From Candidatus Altimarinota bacterium (GTDB taxonomy: Bacteria > Patescibacteriota > Gracilibacteria > UBA4473): a DNA stretch of 35,770 nucleotides. The position numbers and the translations under genes are program-made. The notes beneath the pieces were generated by a model that saw only the letters and a program-made list of their open reading frames with translations, had not been told where the DNA came from and searched no databases. The stretch's first letter is position 1; every line of letters starts with the position of its first letter. Of the stretch, positions 7,051 through 15,715 are shown one piece after another. The stretch lies in contig JAIPIW010000009.1 of NCBI GenBank assembly GCA_021734525.1, positions 1-35,770 of the forward strand, given 5' to 3'.

Positions 7051-7848
7051 ATGGAACATAAAATAAAGGTTGGATTCTACACTTTAGCTTCTCTAGTGTT
7101 AATCATAAATGGAATATTTACCGATATTTCGGTAGAAGGACTGGCAGCTTCTGTAGTTAAGGTGGATGAAGCTTTCACAGCACTTCCTAAAGAATTAAAT
7201 ATCGACGGCAAACCGGATTTAGTTAAGAACGTAAAGACTTACGTTAATCGTAATGGTTATGAAGTTTTTCATGGTTATGAATACGGAGACTTGACTCCAG
7301 AAGAAACAATAGAGGCTGCTAGAGAATTTAATGCCAAAAGAAGGTATAGAAGTTCTGCAGGAATAAGGGCGCAGAGAACTCCTAATTACCGCTATCTTTC
7401 TGCCTCTGAAAGATTAAAGCAGTCGGATCTTCATGCCTCTGCAACTGCTCAGGAGAAAAAAGGGGTAGCTAGAGTTAGGACTAGACGAGTAACAGATACT
7501 CTTACTGATAAGAAACAGGTTGGTTGGAAGCCGGAAGTTAAGGTGAAAAAGACAGTTAGAGGAAGAATATCCCTACGACAAACAGATAGGCTAGGAACTG
7601 CTTTGAGACATCGTGTTAGTAAACAAAAAACAGAGGAATATCAGGAATGGGCTAGTGAAGTATGGCGACAAAATAGGGTTCTCGATACTTCCGATCCAAA
7701 ATTGCTGAAAGGAATATCTAAACTAAAGATAAAGAATGTTCGGGAAAGTCGGGAGGTTCCTCTTTTCTATGTTCGACCAGAGGAAACGGAAGAAGAAGAA
7801 ACGACTGATGAGACTCAAATAGACCAGGAAGAAAGTAACGAAGAGTAA
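7051..7848 (+). CDS. Secreted or membrane-anchored basic protein before ftsI
   Basis: Unrecognised, 265 residues. The N-terminus (KIKVGFYTLASLVLIINGIF) is a signal peptide or anchor. The middle (about 95-200) is very rich in Arg/Lys (AKRRYRSS, ARVRTRRVT, KVKKTVRGRISLRQT) and has no obvious fold. The end is strongly acidic (PEETEEEETTDETQIDQEESNEE). It sits directly upstream of ftsI, the position that ftsL occupies in many division clusters, but it has neither the small size nor the coiled coil of FtsL. A separate promoter precedes ftsI, so co-transcription is optional. A role in the cell wall or at the septum is only a guess from position. Confidence 0.7.
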   Translation: MEHKIKVGFYTLASLVLIINGIFTDISVEGLAASVVKVDEAFTALPKELNIDGKPDLVKNVKTYVNRNGYEVFHGYEYGDLTPEETIEAAREFNAKRRYRSSAGIRAQRTPNYRYLSASERLKQSDLHASATAQEKKGVARVRTRRVTDTLTDKKQVGWKPEVKVKKTVRGRISLRQTDRLGTALRHRVSKQKTEEYQEWASEVWRQNRVLDTSDPKLLKGISKLKIKNVRESREVPLFYVRPEETEEEETTDETQIDQEESNEE

Positions 7849-7876
7849 TTGCCAATTACACTTAGTTGACTACAAT
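7849..7876 (+). promoter_or_regulatory. Promoter for ftsI
   Basis: TTGCCA, a 16-nt spacer, TACAAT ending 11 nt before the ATG. The start of transcription would fall about 4 nt from the start codon, giving an essentially leaderless mRNA. Confidence 0.6.
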
Positions 7877-7887
7877 CTGAAGGCTGC

Positions 7888-10074
7888 ATGCATTCTGATT
7901 TTCTCATCCGGGTCCGGATTTTAAGATTCATTTTTCTAGGTGTGTTTGTTGTTTTTGTGTTACGACTTTTTGATCTCCAGGTTCTTAAACACGAAGAGTT
8001 TTATGCGGAAGCTAAAGCGCAACACGAGAAGCGTTCTATTTTACCTGCTCAACGAGGAAATATTTTGGTACGGAAAAATCGGTTAACAGAAGAAACTACC
8101 CCTTTAGCGACCAACAATACCCTGAAAATGCTTTTCGTAGATCCAATAATCTTGGCTTATCCTAGCTATAATCCTAATCTAGATTTTATGGATCAAGAGA
8201 AGGGAAATCCAGGACTTGCCGCAGAACTCCTAGCTCCGCTTTTAATTCATGCTCATTGTGAAAAAATAGAAGGCTGTGAAATAGAAACAGAAGCAAGTAA
8301 ATGGACGGAAGCAGAACGCACTGCAATAGATAATTATCGACTGGAATTGGAGAAAATATTTTCAGAAATAGAAAGAAGAAGAGTTGTACTGGCCACAGAA
8401 GTAGCTGAATCTAGATTGAAGACTGTCCAAGATCTTCGTTTACCGGGAATTTGGTTGGAAGATACTTCCATCGTTGCTGATCCCACTAGAATTGATTCCA
8501 TTGATCATACTACCGAACAAATTTCCCCCTTACTTAATATCGACGAAAGAAAATTAAAGAATTTATTGGCTCGTCGTCCGAAACGATACGTAGAAATTAC
8601 TAACAAAATTGTACCAGAGGTGGCAGAGAAGATTTTGGAATTAAAAAATAATCCTCGTTATAGTAGTACATTACGTGGTATACAACTTCGTGATGAACAC
8701 TGGCGTTATTATCCAGAAAGGGAACTAGCAGCGCAGGTTTTGGGGTTTGTGGATTCCAGTAATAAAGGTCAATACGGCATAGAAGGACGTTTTGACCAAG
8801 AACTTGCCGGTCAAGAGGGAGTTATTTTTGGTGCCACTAATACCAGAGGACAAAGAATACTCGGAAAAGGATCAGAAATATTACGAGCCAGAGATGGAGC
8901 AGATGTCTTAATTTCGATTGATCGAGTGATTCAGGGGCGGGTAGAAAGTATTCTAGAAGAAGATGTGAAGAGATTTGACGCTGACTTTGGACAAGTGATT
9001 GTTATTGAACCCAAGACCGGCAGAATTTTAGCTATGGCCCAAGCTCCTTCTTTTGATCCCAATGAATTTGGCAAAGCTTTCCTGCGTTATGAAGTTACTC
9101 CAGAACAGGAAGCTCAAGACCGAGAGGATGAAAATTTTAATCAACGCATCCCCACTGCAGTAGACCGAGGAAGATATTACCGGTATTTCAATAAGTGGGG
9201 ACCAGAAGTATTCCGGAATAAAATAATTTCAGATGTTTATGAACCAGGATCAGTAGTCAAAGCATTAACCATGGCTGCCGCTCTTAATTCAGATGAGGTA
9301 ACTCCACAGACGACGTTTAATGATACAGGTCCTATCGAAGTAGATGAATTTGAAATCCGTAATGCGGATGAAAAATATGAAGGAATTACGACCATGGTCG
9401 AAGTAATTAACCGTTCTCTTAACACTGGTATTGCCTTTATAACCCGTAAAATGGGGGCAAAACTTCTTTATGAATATTTAACTAACTTTGGTTTTGGGCA
9501 GTACACAGATGTAGAGTTGGACGGAGAAGCAGATGGACAATTAGAGTTTTGGAAGGATTGGGAGGAATCTGAGTTGGTGACGAGGGGATTTGGACAGGGA
9601 ATGACGAGTACTGCTCTCCAAATGGCGATGGCTTTTGCGTCTCTAGCTAATGGAGGATATCTTATGAAGCCAATTTTGGTGGAAGAAGTTCGTTATCCAG
9701 ACGGAAATGTTAAGAAATTCCATTCAGAAAAAATTAGAAAAGTTATTTCTGATGAGACTTACAATAAAATTAAAGCGATACTCCTTAATTCTGTTTCTAA
9801 TGGAATTGCTAGAGGAGCTAAAGTTTGGGGATATTCCGTCATGGGAAAAACAGGTACTTCTCAAACGTATAAGCATGGACAGGCATTAGAAGGAGAGGGA
9901 ACTACAATTACCAGTTTCGCGGGATTTGGTCCTTTCGATGATCCAGCTTTTGTCATTCTAGTTAAGTTTGACAGACCGCGTTCTTCCCAATGGGGATCAG
10001 AAACAGCTGCCGGAACTTTCCGGAAAGTAGCGGAATTTTTGTTTCAACATTTGGGAATTCCACCAGATAAATAG
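7888..10074 (+). CDS. ftsI: Peptidoglycan D,D-transpeptidase FtsI (class B penicillin-binding protein)
   Basis: The 728-residue protein cross-links septal peptidoglycan on the outer face of the membrane. It has a short cytoplasmic tail, one TM (FIFLGVFVVFVLRLFDLQVL, about 12-31), a pedestal domain with the typical RGNI(L) segment after LPAQ, and a C-terminal transpeptidase. The three active-site motifs are present: SVVK with nucleophile Ser455, SLN at 510-512 and KTG at 654-656. There is no PASTA domain. An acidic insertion around residues 125-175 makes it longer than many homologues. PBP2-type elongation enzymes share this fold, but N-terminal layout and size favour FtsI. An AT palindrome begins 4 nt past the stop. 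Confidence 0.92.
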   Translation: MHSDFLIRVRILRFIFLGVFVVFVLRLFDLQVLKHEEFYAEAKAQHEKRSILPAQRGNILVRKNRLTEETTPLATNNTLKMLFVDPIILAYPSYNPNLDFMDQEKGNPGLAAELLAPLLIHAHCEKIEGCEIETEASKWTEAERTAIDNYRLELEKIFSEIERRRVVLATEVAESRLKTVQDLRLPGIWLEDTSIVADPTRIDSIDHTTEQISPLLNIDERKLKNLLARRPKRYVEITNKIVPEVAEKILELKNNPRYSSTLRGIQLRDEHWRYYPERELAAQVLGFVDSSNKGQYGIEGRFDQELAGQEGVIFGATNTRGQRILGKGSEILRARDGADVLISIDRVIQGRVESILEEDVKRFDADFGQVIVIEPKTGRILAMAQAPSFDPNEFGKAFLRYEVTPEQEAQDREDENFNQRIPTAVDRGRYYRYFNKWGPEVFRNKIISDVYEPGSVVKALTMAAALNSDEVTPQTTFNDTGPIEVDEFEIRNADEKYEGITTMVEVINRSLNTGIAFITRKMGAKLLYEYLTNFGFGQYTDVELDGEADGQLEFWKDWEESELVTRGFGQGMTSTALQMAMAFASLANGGYLMKPILVEEVRYPDGNVKKFHSEKIRKVISDETYNKIKAILLNSVSNGIARGAKVWGYSVMGKTGTSQTYKHGQALEGEGTTITSFAGFGPFDDPAFVILVKFDRPRSSQWGSETAAGTFRKVAEFLFQHLGIPPDK

Positions 10075-10078
10075 AATA

Positions 10079-10094
10079 TTATATTATAATATAA
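10079..10094. repeat. AT palindrome copy 3
   Basis: A perfect TTATATTATAATATAA 4 nt after the ftsI stop. The next four bases (CAAA) also match those after copy 1. Confidence 0.85.
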
Positions 10095-10107
10095 CAAAGA
10101 AAAGAAG

Positions 10108-10136
10108 TTGAGAACTTAACTATCTCACGCTACAAT
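10108..10136 (+). promoter_or_regulatory. Leaderless promoter for transketolase
   Basis: TTGAGA, a 17-nt spacer, TACAAT ending exactly 7 nt before the ATG at 10144, so the mRNA should begin at or next to the start codon. Confidence 0.65.
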
Positions 10137-10143
10137 TTTGACG

Positions 10144-12051
10144 ATGAATTTCTCAATACCCAGTGATAGTGAAAAGTTAGGCAAGGAGCGCTTAGAATTT
10201 TTAGAGGCCTTTAAAAGGAATTGTAAAAGGACCATACTAGAAATGCTCCGGACTTCTCAGTCTGGGCATCCAGGCGGATCTTTATCTTGTTTAGATTTTT
10301 TAGCTGTTCTTTATGCTTTCCGTATTTCTCATACTCAGGAAAAAATCATAGTTTCCAACGGTCATATTTCTCCGGGGGTATATGCGGTGTTGGCAGAAAT
10401 GGGAGTAGTAGATAAAGAAGAGGTAATAAAAACTTACCGGCAATTTAATTCTAATTTTGAAGGTCATGTTACTCGTCATGTTCCCGGAATATATTATGGT
10501 ACTGGACCACTTGGTATTGGGGTATCAGTAGCCTCTGGACTTGCTTGGGCAGGAAAGAAAAATAAAGAAACAGCGAAAGTTTTTGGTGTTATGGGGGATG
10601 GGGAAATGCAGGAGGGGCAAGTACATGAAATGGCTCTATGGGCTGCTAAAGAGAAGCTAGATAACTTAGTTTTATTTGTAGATTACAACCGAGTACAACT
10701 AACAGATTCTTTAGAAAAAACTTTACCCATAGATGTTGTTGAATTTTTTAAGTCCAAGAATTGGAAAGTAATAGAAATTGACGGACATAATGATGAGCAA
10801 ATCTGGGAAGCAATTCACGGGTCTTGTAAGAAAGGAAGACCCTTAGCCATTATTGGTAAAACAATTATGGGGAAAGGAATTCCTGGTATGGAAGAAGATG
10901 GAGAGAAATTAAGTTCTACTTGGCATGGCAAAGCTCCCAAGCCAGAACAGATAGATGAGATGTTAGGAAAGAAAGAGCTGTTAGTTACTGAAGAAGAGTT
11001 AAAAGTTTTGGAAGACTTTAGAAAGGAACGGAAATTTATTCCCCTTAAACCTTCTTTTGTGGAAAACCTTAAACCAATGAATTTAGATACGGGTGATCCA
11101 ATTCTTTATGGTCTAGACGAAATAACAGATTGTCGTTCTGCTTACGGTAAAGCTTTATTAGACTTAGCGAAACGCAATAAAAATATTGTGGCTTCTACTG
11201 CAGACTTGGGAGGCTCAGTAATGACTAAATTTGTTGCTGCAGAACTACCAGACCAATTTATTGAATTTGGTATTGCCGAACAAAACATGGTTTCTGTTTC
11301 TGGGGGATTATCTTTACTGGATATTGTTCCTTTTTGTTCTACTTTTGGAGCTTTTATGACTTCCAGGGGGCGAGATCAGGCGAGGGTGAATGATATTAAC
11401 CGAACGAATGTGAAGATGGTCTCTACCCACTGTGGACTTTCGGTGGGTGAGGATGGACCAACTCATCAAGCCATAGATGATATGGTTTCAATGTCAGCCT
11501 TACTTAATACTAACGTTATAGAGCCCGCCGATCCCAATCATTGTGATCGGATTATTCGGTATGTAGCTAGTCACTATGGTAATTTCTACGTCCGTATGGG
11601 ACGAGCTAAATTACCAGCTCTAACAAAAGAAGATGGCTCGGTCTTTTTTGATGAAAACTACACTTACAAGTACGGCCAAACAGATATTTTGCGATCGGGG
11701 AGTGAAATAACAATTCTTGCTAGTGGGGCCTGTGTCCACGAGGCACTAAAAGCGCGAGATAAAGCAAAAAATCCTAATAAAATAGAAATAATAATTGTGA
11801 GTTCGAACAAAAAATTTGATCAAACTTTAGAAGACTCCATACGCCGAACGAAAAAAGTTGTTACCGTCGAAGATCATGGTGTTTATGGCGGACTAGGAAT
11901 GTCGGTGGCTAATTTCTGTGTGGAAAAAGGAATTGAACTTCAGAAGTTTAAGTCTTTGGGGGTACGAGAGTACCAGTTGTCTGGAAAACCCGCAGAATTG
12001 TATCGGGCAGCGAGGATAGATAGTGAATCAATTCTTAAAGAGCTTAATTAG
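10144..12051 (+). CDS. tkt: Transketolase
   Basis: This is a full-length single-chain transketolase of 635 residues from the ATG at 10144; a TTG six bases earlier is a poorer start because it lies at or before the predicted transcription start. It moves two-carbon ketol units between sugar phosphates in the non-oxidative pentose phosphate pathway, using thiamine diphosphate. The first domain has SGHPGGSLS near residue 40, the GTGPLGIGVSVASG loop, and the cofactor/Mg motif GDGEMQEG...VDYNRVQLT. The central domain has the catalytic Glu in FGIAEQNMVSVSGG and EDGPTHQAIDD. The C-terminal domain has EDHGVYGGLG. DXP synthase is less likely given the length and SGHPGG signature. The 3' end overlaps the convergent YggU-like gene by 24 bp. 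Confidence 0.93.
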   Translation: MNFSIPSDSEKLGKERLEFLEAFKRNCKRTILEMLRTSQSGHPGGSLSCLDFLAVLYAFRISHTQEKIIVSNGHISPGVYAVLAEMGVVDKEEVIKTYRQFNSNFEGHVTRHVPGIYYGTGPLGIGVSVASGLAWAGKKNKETAKVFGVMGDGEMQEGQVHEMALWAAKEKLDNLVLFVDYNRVQLTDSLEKTLPIDVVEFFKSKNWKVIEIDGHNDEQIWEAIHGSCKKGRPLAIIGKTIMGKGIPGMEEDGEKLSSTWHGKAPKPEQIDEMLGKKELLVTEEELKVLEDFRKERKFIPLKPSFVENLKPMNLDTGDPILYGLDEITDCRSAYGKALLDLAKRNKNIVASTADLGGSVMTKFVAAELPDQFIEFGIAEQNMVSVSGGLSLLDIVPFCSTFGAFMTSRGRDQARVNDINRTNVKMVSTHCGLSVGEDGPTHQAIDDMVSMSALLNTNVIEPADPNHCDRIIRYVASHYGNFYVRMGRAKLPALTKEDGSVFFDENYTYKYGQTDILRSGSEITILASGACVHEALKARDKAKNPNKIEIIIVSSNKKFDQTLEDSIRRTKKVVTVEDHGVYGGLGMSVANFCVEKGIELQKFKSLGVREYQLSGKPAELYRAARIDSESILKELN

Positions 12052-12312
12052 TTTTAAGGAGTTTTTATGTCCAGAAATAATTTCTGTCTGGCAGTTGAAT
12101 TCTTTGCTTAGGAATTTGATAATCTCTTTATTAGCCAAACCTTTGGTAGGAGGGGCTTTGATATTCATCTTAATAGTTAATTCTTCCTCTATTCCTAAAA
12201 CTTCAGTAAAGAAAGTTTTCGGACTATTTGGTTTTACTTTAATCCGGATATAAGAAATATCTTGGGAATCTAATTCTTTTCTGATGTTTTCTAGGAATTT
12301 AGAGGTGTCCAT
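12028..12312 (-). CDS. YggU/DUF167 family protein
   Basis: The 94-residue protein has the small alpha/beta core of the DUF167 (UPF0235, YggU) family: IRIKVKPNSPKTFF, a strand ELTIKMNIKAPPTKGLANKEIIKFLSKEF, and the closing IISGHKNSLKLIKL. The APPxxGxAN segment is the family hallmark. The biochemical role of the family is not established. It is the last gene of the minus-strand operon running down from 14474, two bases after the DsbA-like stop, and its 3' end overlaps the end of transketolase. Confidence 0.85.
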   Translation of the reverse strand: MDTSKFLENIRKELDSQDISYIRIKVKPNSPKTFFTEVLGIEEELTIKMNIKAPPTKGLANKEIIKFLSKEFNCQTEIISGHKNSLKLIKLFKN

Positions 12313-12314
12313 TA

Positions 12315-12932
12315 TTAATCCAACATTTTTTCGACCAGAGTCAGTAAGACTTCTTCGGGAAGAAGGTCAGAGATTTTTACACTTCTATCGAAAACAAAGA
12401 AGGGGGTTTCGGTAACGTTGTATTTTCTTTTTCCCATGGCTTTATCCTGAGAAACCCTATTCCGAGCAGCTTTGTCGGATTCTAGACACATTCGGAATTC
12501 ATTCATGTTTAACTCGGTCATTAGGGCTACTTCCCGAATGGTATCATCGTCATAAAAACCAAATTGGTTTTCAAAATAGTTGGTAAGGAATCCGTCGAAT
12601 TTTCCCTGATTACGAGCACATTCTGCTGCTTCATGAATAGGACGATATCTAGTCTCTAAAGGAAAGTGTCTTCGGTCCACAAGAATTTTGTCGCCAAACT
12701 TATCTTCTAGTTTTTTGGTCACGGCAAAAGCGTCTAAACAATCTGGATTACCAAAATCAAAGAACATAGTTATTTTCAAAGGACCAACTCGTTCAGCAGA
12801 AAAAATATCATCTACCTTATCATGCTCAAAATCTCTACGGTCAGAAACACCAGAGTAATTACTGTTGCGTAATAGAAGTGTTGCGGTTCCAAAAACAATC
12901 ACAACACCGAGAATAATTAGTAGTTTGCGCAT
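12315..12932 (-). CDS. Membrane-anchored DsbA-like thioredoxin-fold protein with a changed CxxC
   Basis: The 205 residues start with an N-terminal anchor (LLIILGVVIVFGTATLLL), then a DsbA-type thioredoxin fold facing outside. After strand LKITMFFDF the active site reads N62-P-D-C65 where relatives have C-P-x-C, so the nucleophilic first Cys is missing. The cis-Pro loop (VTETPFFVF, Pro177) is kept, and two further Cys lie in AAECARN and FRMCLES. Known DsbA proteins oxidise secreted proteins through the CxxC pair; a single Cys would allow at most a monothiol/isomerase-like or structural role. It lies between lgt (21 nt upstream) and the YggU-like gene. Confidence 0.82.
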   Translation of the reverse strand: MRKLLIILGVVIVFGTATLLLRNSNYSGVSDRRDFEHDKVDDIFSAERVGPLKITMFFDFGNPDCLDAFAVTKKLEDKFGDKILVDRRHFPLETRYRPIHEAAECARNQGKFDGFLTNYFENQFGFYDDDTIREVALMTELNMNEFRMCLESDKAARNRVSQDKAMGKRKYNVTETPFFVFDRSVKISDLLPEEVLLTLVEKMLD

Positions 12933-12953
12933 GAATAAATTTAATTAGAGAAG

Positions 12954-13733
12954 TTAATTATTTACATTGTGCCAAAATTTTTGCGACCAAGCCAGTAAAA
13001 ATGAAATGATAATCATAATTACACAGAGAAATTGACCAGTAGTAAGGATACCAACCATTCCATGTGGCTCTCGGAAAAATTCGATAGAAAAACGGAAAAT
13101 TCCGTAGAGGAAGAAAAACATAGCGGTCAAAAAACCAGTCTTATTATTGTATTTTTTGAAGAAGAAAATGGTCAATATTAGAGCCATTATTAGATTTTTG
13201 CCAGCTTCATATAGCTGGCTGGGGTGACGGAGAAGGTTATCTATGTGTGGAAATATTATGCCCCATTCCTGATTGGTTACTCTGCCTACTAGTTCACCAT
13301 TAATGAAATTACTGATTCTTCCCAAGCATAATGCTAGGGAGAGGGGAATTACTAAGGCGTCAAAAAGAGTTAGAAGAGGAATTTTGTTCTTTTTTGACCA
13401 AAAGAAAGCAAAAATAATAGCCCCAATTATTCCGCCATGAATGGACATGCCTCCCTGCCAGATCTTAATAATTTCGGTAGGGTTATCTAGGAAGATATGG
13501 GGACTATAAAAGAGGAAATGGCCAATTCGCCCCCCGATAACTCCAAAAAGAAAAATCCAAAAACAGAGAGTTTCCCAACTCTTTTTATCTAGTGATTTGT
13601 CTTTAAGAACTTTATTTTGGATTCTCCAACCAAGAAATAAAGTAATAAAGAAACCGAGAATGTATGATATTCCATACCAACGGACATCTAAGCCCATGAA
13701 GGAGAATGCAATCGGGTTTAAATTCCAGATCAT
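12954..13733 (-). CDS. lgt: Prolipoprotein diacylglyceryl transferase Lgt
   Basis: Lgt moves diacylglycerol from phosphatidylglycerol onto the lipobox Cys of prelipoproteins, the first step of lipoprotein maturation in the membrane. The 259 residues form about seven TMs and carry the family motifs: VRWYGISYILGF near the N-terminus, GGRIGHFLFY, the substrate-binding WQGGMSIHGGIIG, and the signature LGRISNFINGELVGR. The length is typical. Its start overlaps the stop of the LemA-like gene by 4 bp, so the two are translationally coupled. LspA, the next enzyme of the pathway, is encoded at 33601. Confidence 0.95.
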   Translation of the reverse strand: MIWNLNPIAFSFMGLDVRWYGISYILGFFITLFLGWRIQNKVLKDKSLDKKSWETLCFWIFLFGVIGGRIGHFLFYSPHIFLDNPTEIIKIWQGGMSIHGGIIGAIIFAFFWSKKNKIPLLTLFDALVIPLSLALCLGRISNFINGELVGRVTNQEWGIIFPHIDNLLRHPSQLYEAGKNLIMALILTIFFFKKYNNKTGFLTAMFFFLYGIFRFSIEFFREPHGMVGILTTGQFLCVIMIIISFLLAWSQKFWHNVNN

Positions 13734-14323
13734 TGAAGGTATTGGTATTTAGGAAGACTAATTAAGTTACGTAAAGGAATAACCTTATTATTCCAAATAG
13801 TAACTTCGTTGTTATAAACCTTTTGCAATTCTACTAATTTTTCGTCGATGAATTCTAAATCTGCTACAACATTAGATAACTTAGAATGTGGTTCAATTTT
13901 TCCCTCTTTTTCCATGAAAGAGAAATATTGGAATAGAATTTTAGAAACTTCTTTTTCTAATTGCATTCGTTCGGGGAGATTTTTTTTGAAAGACATTTCT
14001 TTGGCCTTTTCTCTTAGTGTTAGTATTTTAGTCAGGATATTTTCATCTAAAACTTGATCCCTTTTGGCAAAAGTATAGACCAAGGGGAGCATCATTTGTC
14101 TTTTAGATAGGAAGAAAACTAAGAATTTCTTTAACTTTTCTAAACGCATTTTCTCCCGATGGAAACTGTTCCAGATGAGTTTACAAATAGCGCTGATCAC
14201 TATCAGCAAAAAAAACCAAGGTAAATATTCTGCACCTAAATCTTGCAGGTAAAGTAATAGATCGAAGCTTTCTGGGGAATTACTAAAACCACTAGGGAGG
14301 GGGCGGTCTAAGGCTTCATTCAT
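13730..14323 (-). CDS. LemA-like membrane protein
   Basis: From the ATG at 14323 the protein has 197 residues. A TM (AEYLPWFFLLIVISAICKLIW) is followed by a long helical region. The end, FIDEKLVELQKVYNNEVTIWNNKVIPLRNLI, closely follows the last helices of LemA proteins (ENRIAVARKRYNEAVxxYN). Unlike typical LemA, about 35 residues precede the TM. LemA function is poorly known; it is a membrane-anchored helical bundle. Another in-frame ATG at 14332 is possible. The start overlaps the end of a 52-residue ORF by 8 bp, and the stop overlaps lgt, so these genes form one coupled operon. Confidence 0.7.
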   Translation of the reverse strand: MNEALDRPLPSGFSNSPESFDLLLYLQDLGAEYLPWFFLLIVISAICKLIWNSFHREKMRLEKLKKFLVFFLSKRQMMLPLVYTFAKRDQVLDENILTKILTLREKAKEMSFKKNLPERMQLEKEVSKILFQYFSFMEKEGKIEPHSKLSNVVADLEFIDEKLVELQKVYNNEVTIWNNKVIPLRNLISLPKYQYLQ

Positions 14324-14474
14324 TAGTATCAAAAAAATTCATGGAAGTTTCTACACTTTTTTCACCAAACAAGGTTTGGGTGGAACGAAAAAGAATTTCA
14401 TCCCACTCGTAGTCAGAAACGAAGGAGTCGGTCTTAAAGCCAAAATGAGAACTTTTATTATTTTTAATGAACAT
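14316..14474 (-). CDS. Small 52-residue ORF at the head of the lgt operon
   Basis: Unrecognised. It starts MFIKNNKSSHFGFKTDSF, continues with an acidic, aromatic stretch (DYEWDEILFRST) and ends FFDTNE. It fills the space before the LemA-like gene and overlaps its start by 8 bp, the same coupled spacing as the rest of the operon. The composition is soluble and unstructured-looking, with no TM or signal. Support comes from position and overlap only; it could be chance. Confidence 0.45.
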   Translation of the reverse strand: MFIKNNKSSHFGFKTDSFVSDYEWDEILFRSTQTLFGEKSVETSMNFFDTNE

Positions 14475-14526
14475 TGGTAAATAAAGGATGAAAATCTATT
14501 GGATTCATTCTAGAATACTTTTGCTT

Positions 14527-15642
14527 ATGAACCAAAATAATATAGACGGTGCCAACTTATTTAAAACCTATGACGATTTTCTGGCTCCTTTTGCCCAGAA
14601 AAATGCAACTTCACGGGGACGGAAACATCAAGAATTGCCAGATCCAGAAAGATTGCCCTTTCAAAGAGATCGTGGTCGTATCGTGCATACGAACTCTTTT
14701 CGTCGATTAAAAGGAAAGATGCAAGTAGTTCCTCCCCACAAAAGTGATCATTTTCGGAATCGTCTGAGTCATACCTTAGAAGTAGCACAAATTTCCCGAG
14801 ATTTAGCTCGTTCTTTACGTCTCAATGAAGATTTGGCAGAAGCGGTGGCTTTAGCTCATGATTTGGGTCACACACCTTTTGGTCATTCTGGAGAGAAAGC
14901 CTTGGATCTTAAGATGAAGGAACAAGGATCTTTCTTTGAGCATAACCAGCAATCCCTCCGGATTGTAGAGATTTTTGAATCTCGTTACTTAGATTTTCCG
15001 GGATTAAATTTAAGTTTGGAAGTGCTGGAAGGCATCCAAAAACATGAAACCTTTTTTGATCGTTCCAGTGGTAATAAGATTTTTACCCCACATTTAGAAG
15101 CCCAACTAGTAGATATTGCCGATGAAATTGCCTACCTATCTGCTGACTTAGAAGATGGTTTGCGGGGAGAATTCTTTGCGATAGAAGATTTATTGGGATT
15201 GGAAATACCAGCTCAAGCGATAGAGGGGTTGCCACTGGAAGCTAGATCTCACCGACCGGCAATTATCAGAAGAATTATTAAGAACTTTCTCGCCAAAATT
15301 GTAGCAGATACTAAAGACAACTTGAACAAAAAAAGTGTTCAATCTTTACAAGATGTGCAAAACTCTAAAACCAAGATTGTCCGTTTTAATGAAGAGTGGT
15401 CGCAGGGATTTAAGCAGCTTCGTCAGTTTCTTTGGGATCGTTATTATTCTGCTCCAGAAATTTTAGCGGTTAATACTAAGGGACAGGAAATGATAGCCAG
15501 TATTTTTGATTTTCTCTTAATCCATCCCCAAAATATCCCGGATAATTTCATGAAGCAAGAAGATGTGGTTCGAAGAGTTTGTGATTATATTGCTGGTATG
15601 ACCGATGAATTTGCAGAGAAATTTACTAAGGATCTTTGTTGA
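14527..15642 (+). CDS. dgt: dGTPase-like HD-domain triphosphohydrolase
   Basis: The 371-residue protein (from the ATG at 14527; an ATG at 14488 adds an odd MKIYWIHSRILL leader) is a deoxynucleotide triphosphohydrolase of the Dgt family, which cleaves dGTP or other dNTPs to nucleoside and triphosphate. Family features are QRDRGRIVHTNSFRRLKGKMQV, the first HD His in RLSHTLEVAQIS, the HD pair in ALAHDLGHTPFGHSGE, and the distant metal Asp in DIADEIAYLSADLEDGL. The length suits the shorter dGTPase-like subgroup. A TGAACA-N7-TGTTCA dyad is embedded in the coding sequence at 15322-15343, where it encodes LNKKSVQ. The gene ends directly against an AT palindrome. Confidence 0.9.
   Translation: MNQNNIDGANLFKTYDDFLAPFAQKNATSRGRKHQELPDPERLPFQRDRGRIVHTNSFRRLKGKMQVVPPHKSDHFRNRLSHTLEVAQISRDLARSLRLNEDLAEAVALAHDLGHTPFGHSGEKALDLKMKEQGSFFEHNQQSLRIVEIFESRYLDFPGLNLSLEVLEGIQKHETFFDRSSGNKIFTPHLEAQLVDIADEIAYLSADLEDGLRGEFFAIEDLLGLEIPAQAIEGLPLEARSHRPAIIRRIIKNFLAKIVADTKDNLNKKSVQSLQDVQNSKTKIVRFNEEWSQGFKQLRQFLWDRYYSAPEILAVNTKGQEMIASIFDFLLIHPQNIPDNFMKQEDVVRRVCDYIAGMTDEFAEKFTKDLC
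15322..15343. repeat. TGAACA-N7-TGTTCA dyad inside the dGTPase-like gene
   Basis: TGAACA, AAAAAAG, TGTTCA. The 22-bp segment is identical to the one inside mfd at 21852 but is read in a different codon frame. Confidence 0.75.
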
Positions 15643-15658
15643 TTATATTATAATATAA
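15643..15658. repeat. AT palindrome copy 4
   Basis: A perfect TTATATTATAATATAA starting on the base after the dGTPase-like stop codon. Confidence 0.85.
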
Positions 15659-15678
15659 TAGTGATTCTGTTTTTTCTT

Positions 15679-15699
15679 GCTTAAACTCTTTTTTTAAGC
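15679..15699 (+). other. Hairpin between the dGTPase-like gene and murA
   Basis: GCTTAAA pairs with TTTAAGC across a T-rich loop, 16 nt before the murA ATG. It could be part of the murA promoter region (TTGCTT, 17 nt, AGAATA) or a weak terminator. Confidence 0.4.
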
Positions 15700-15715
15700 A
15701 GAATAACGACCGTAA

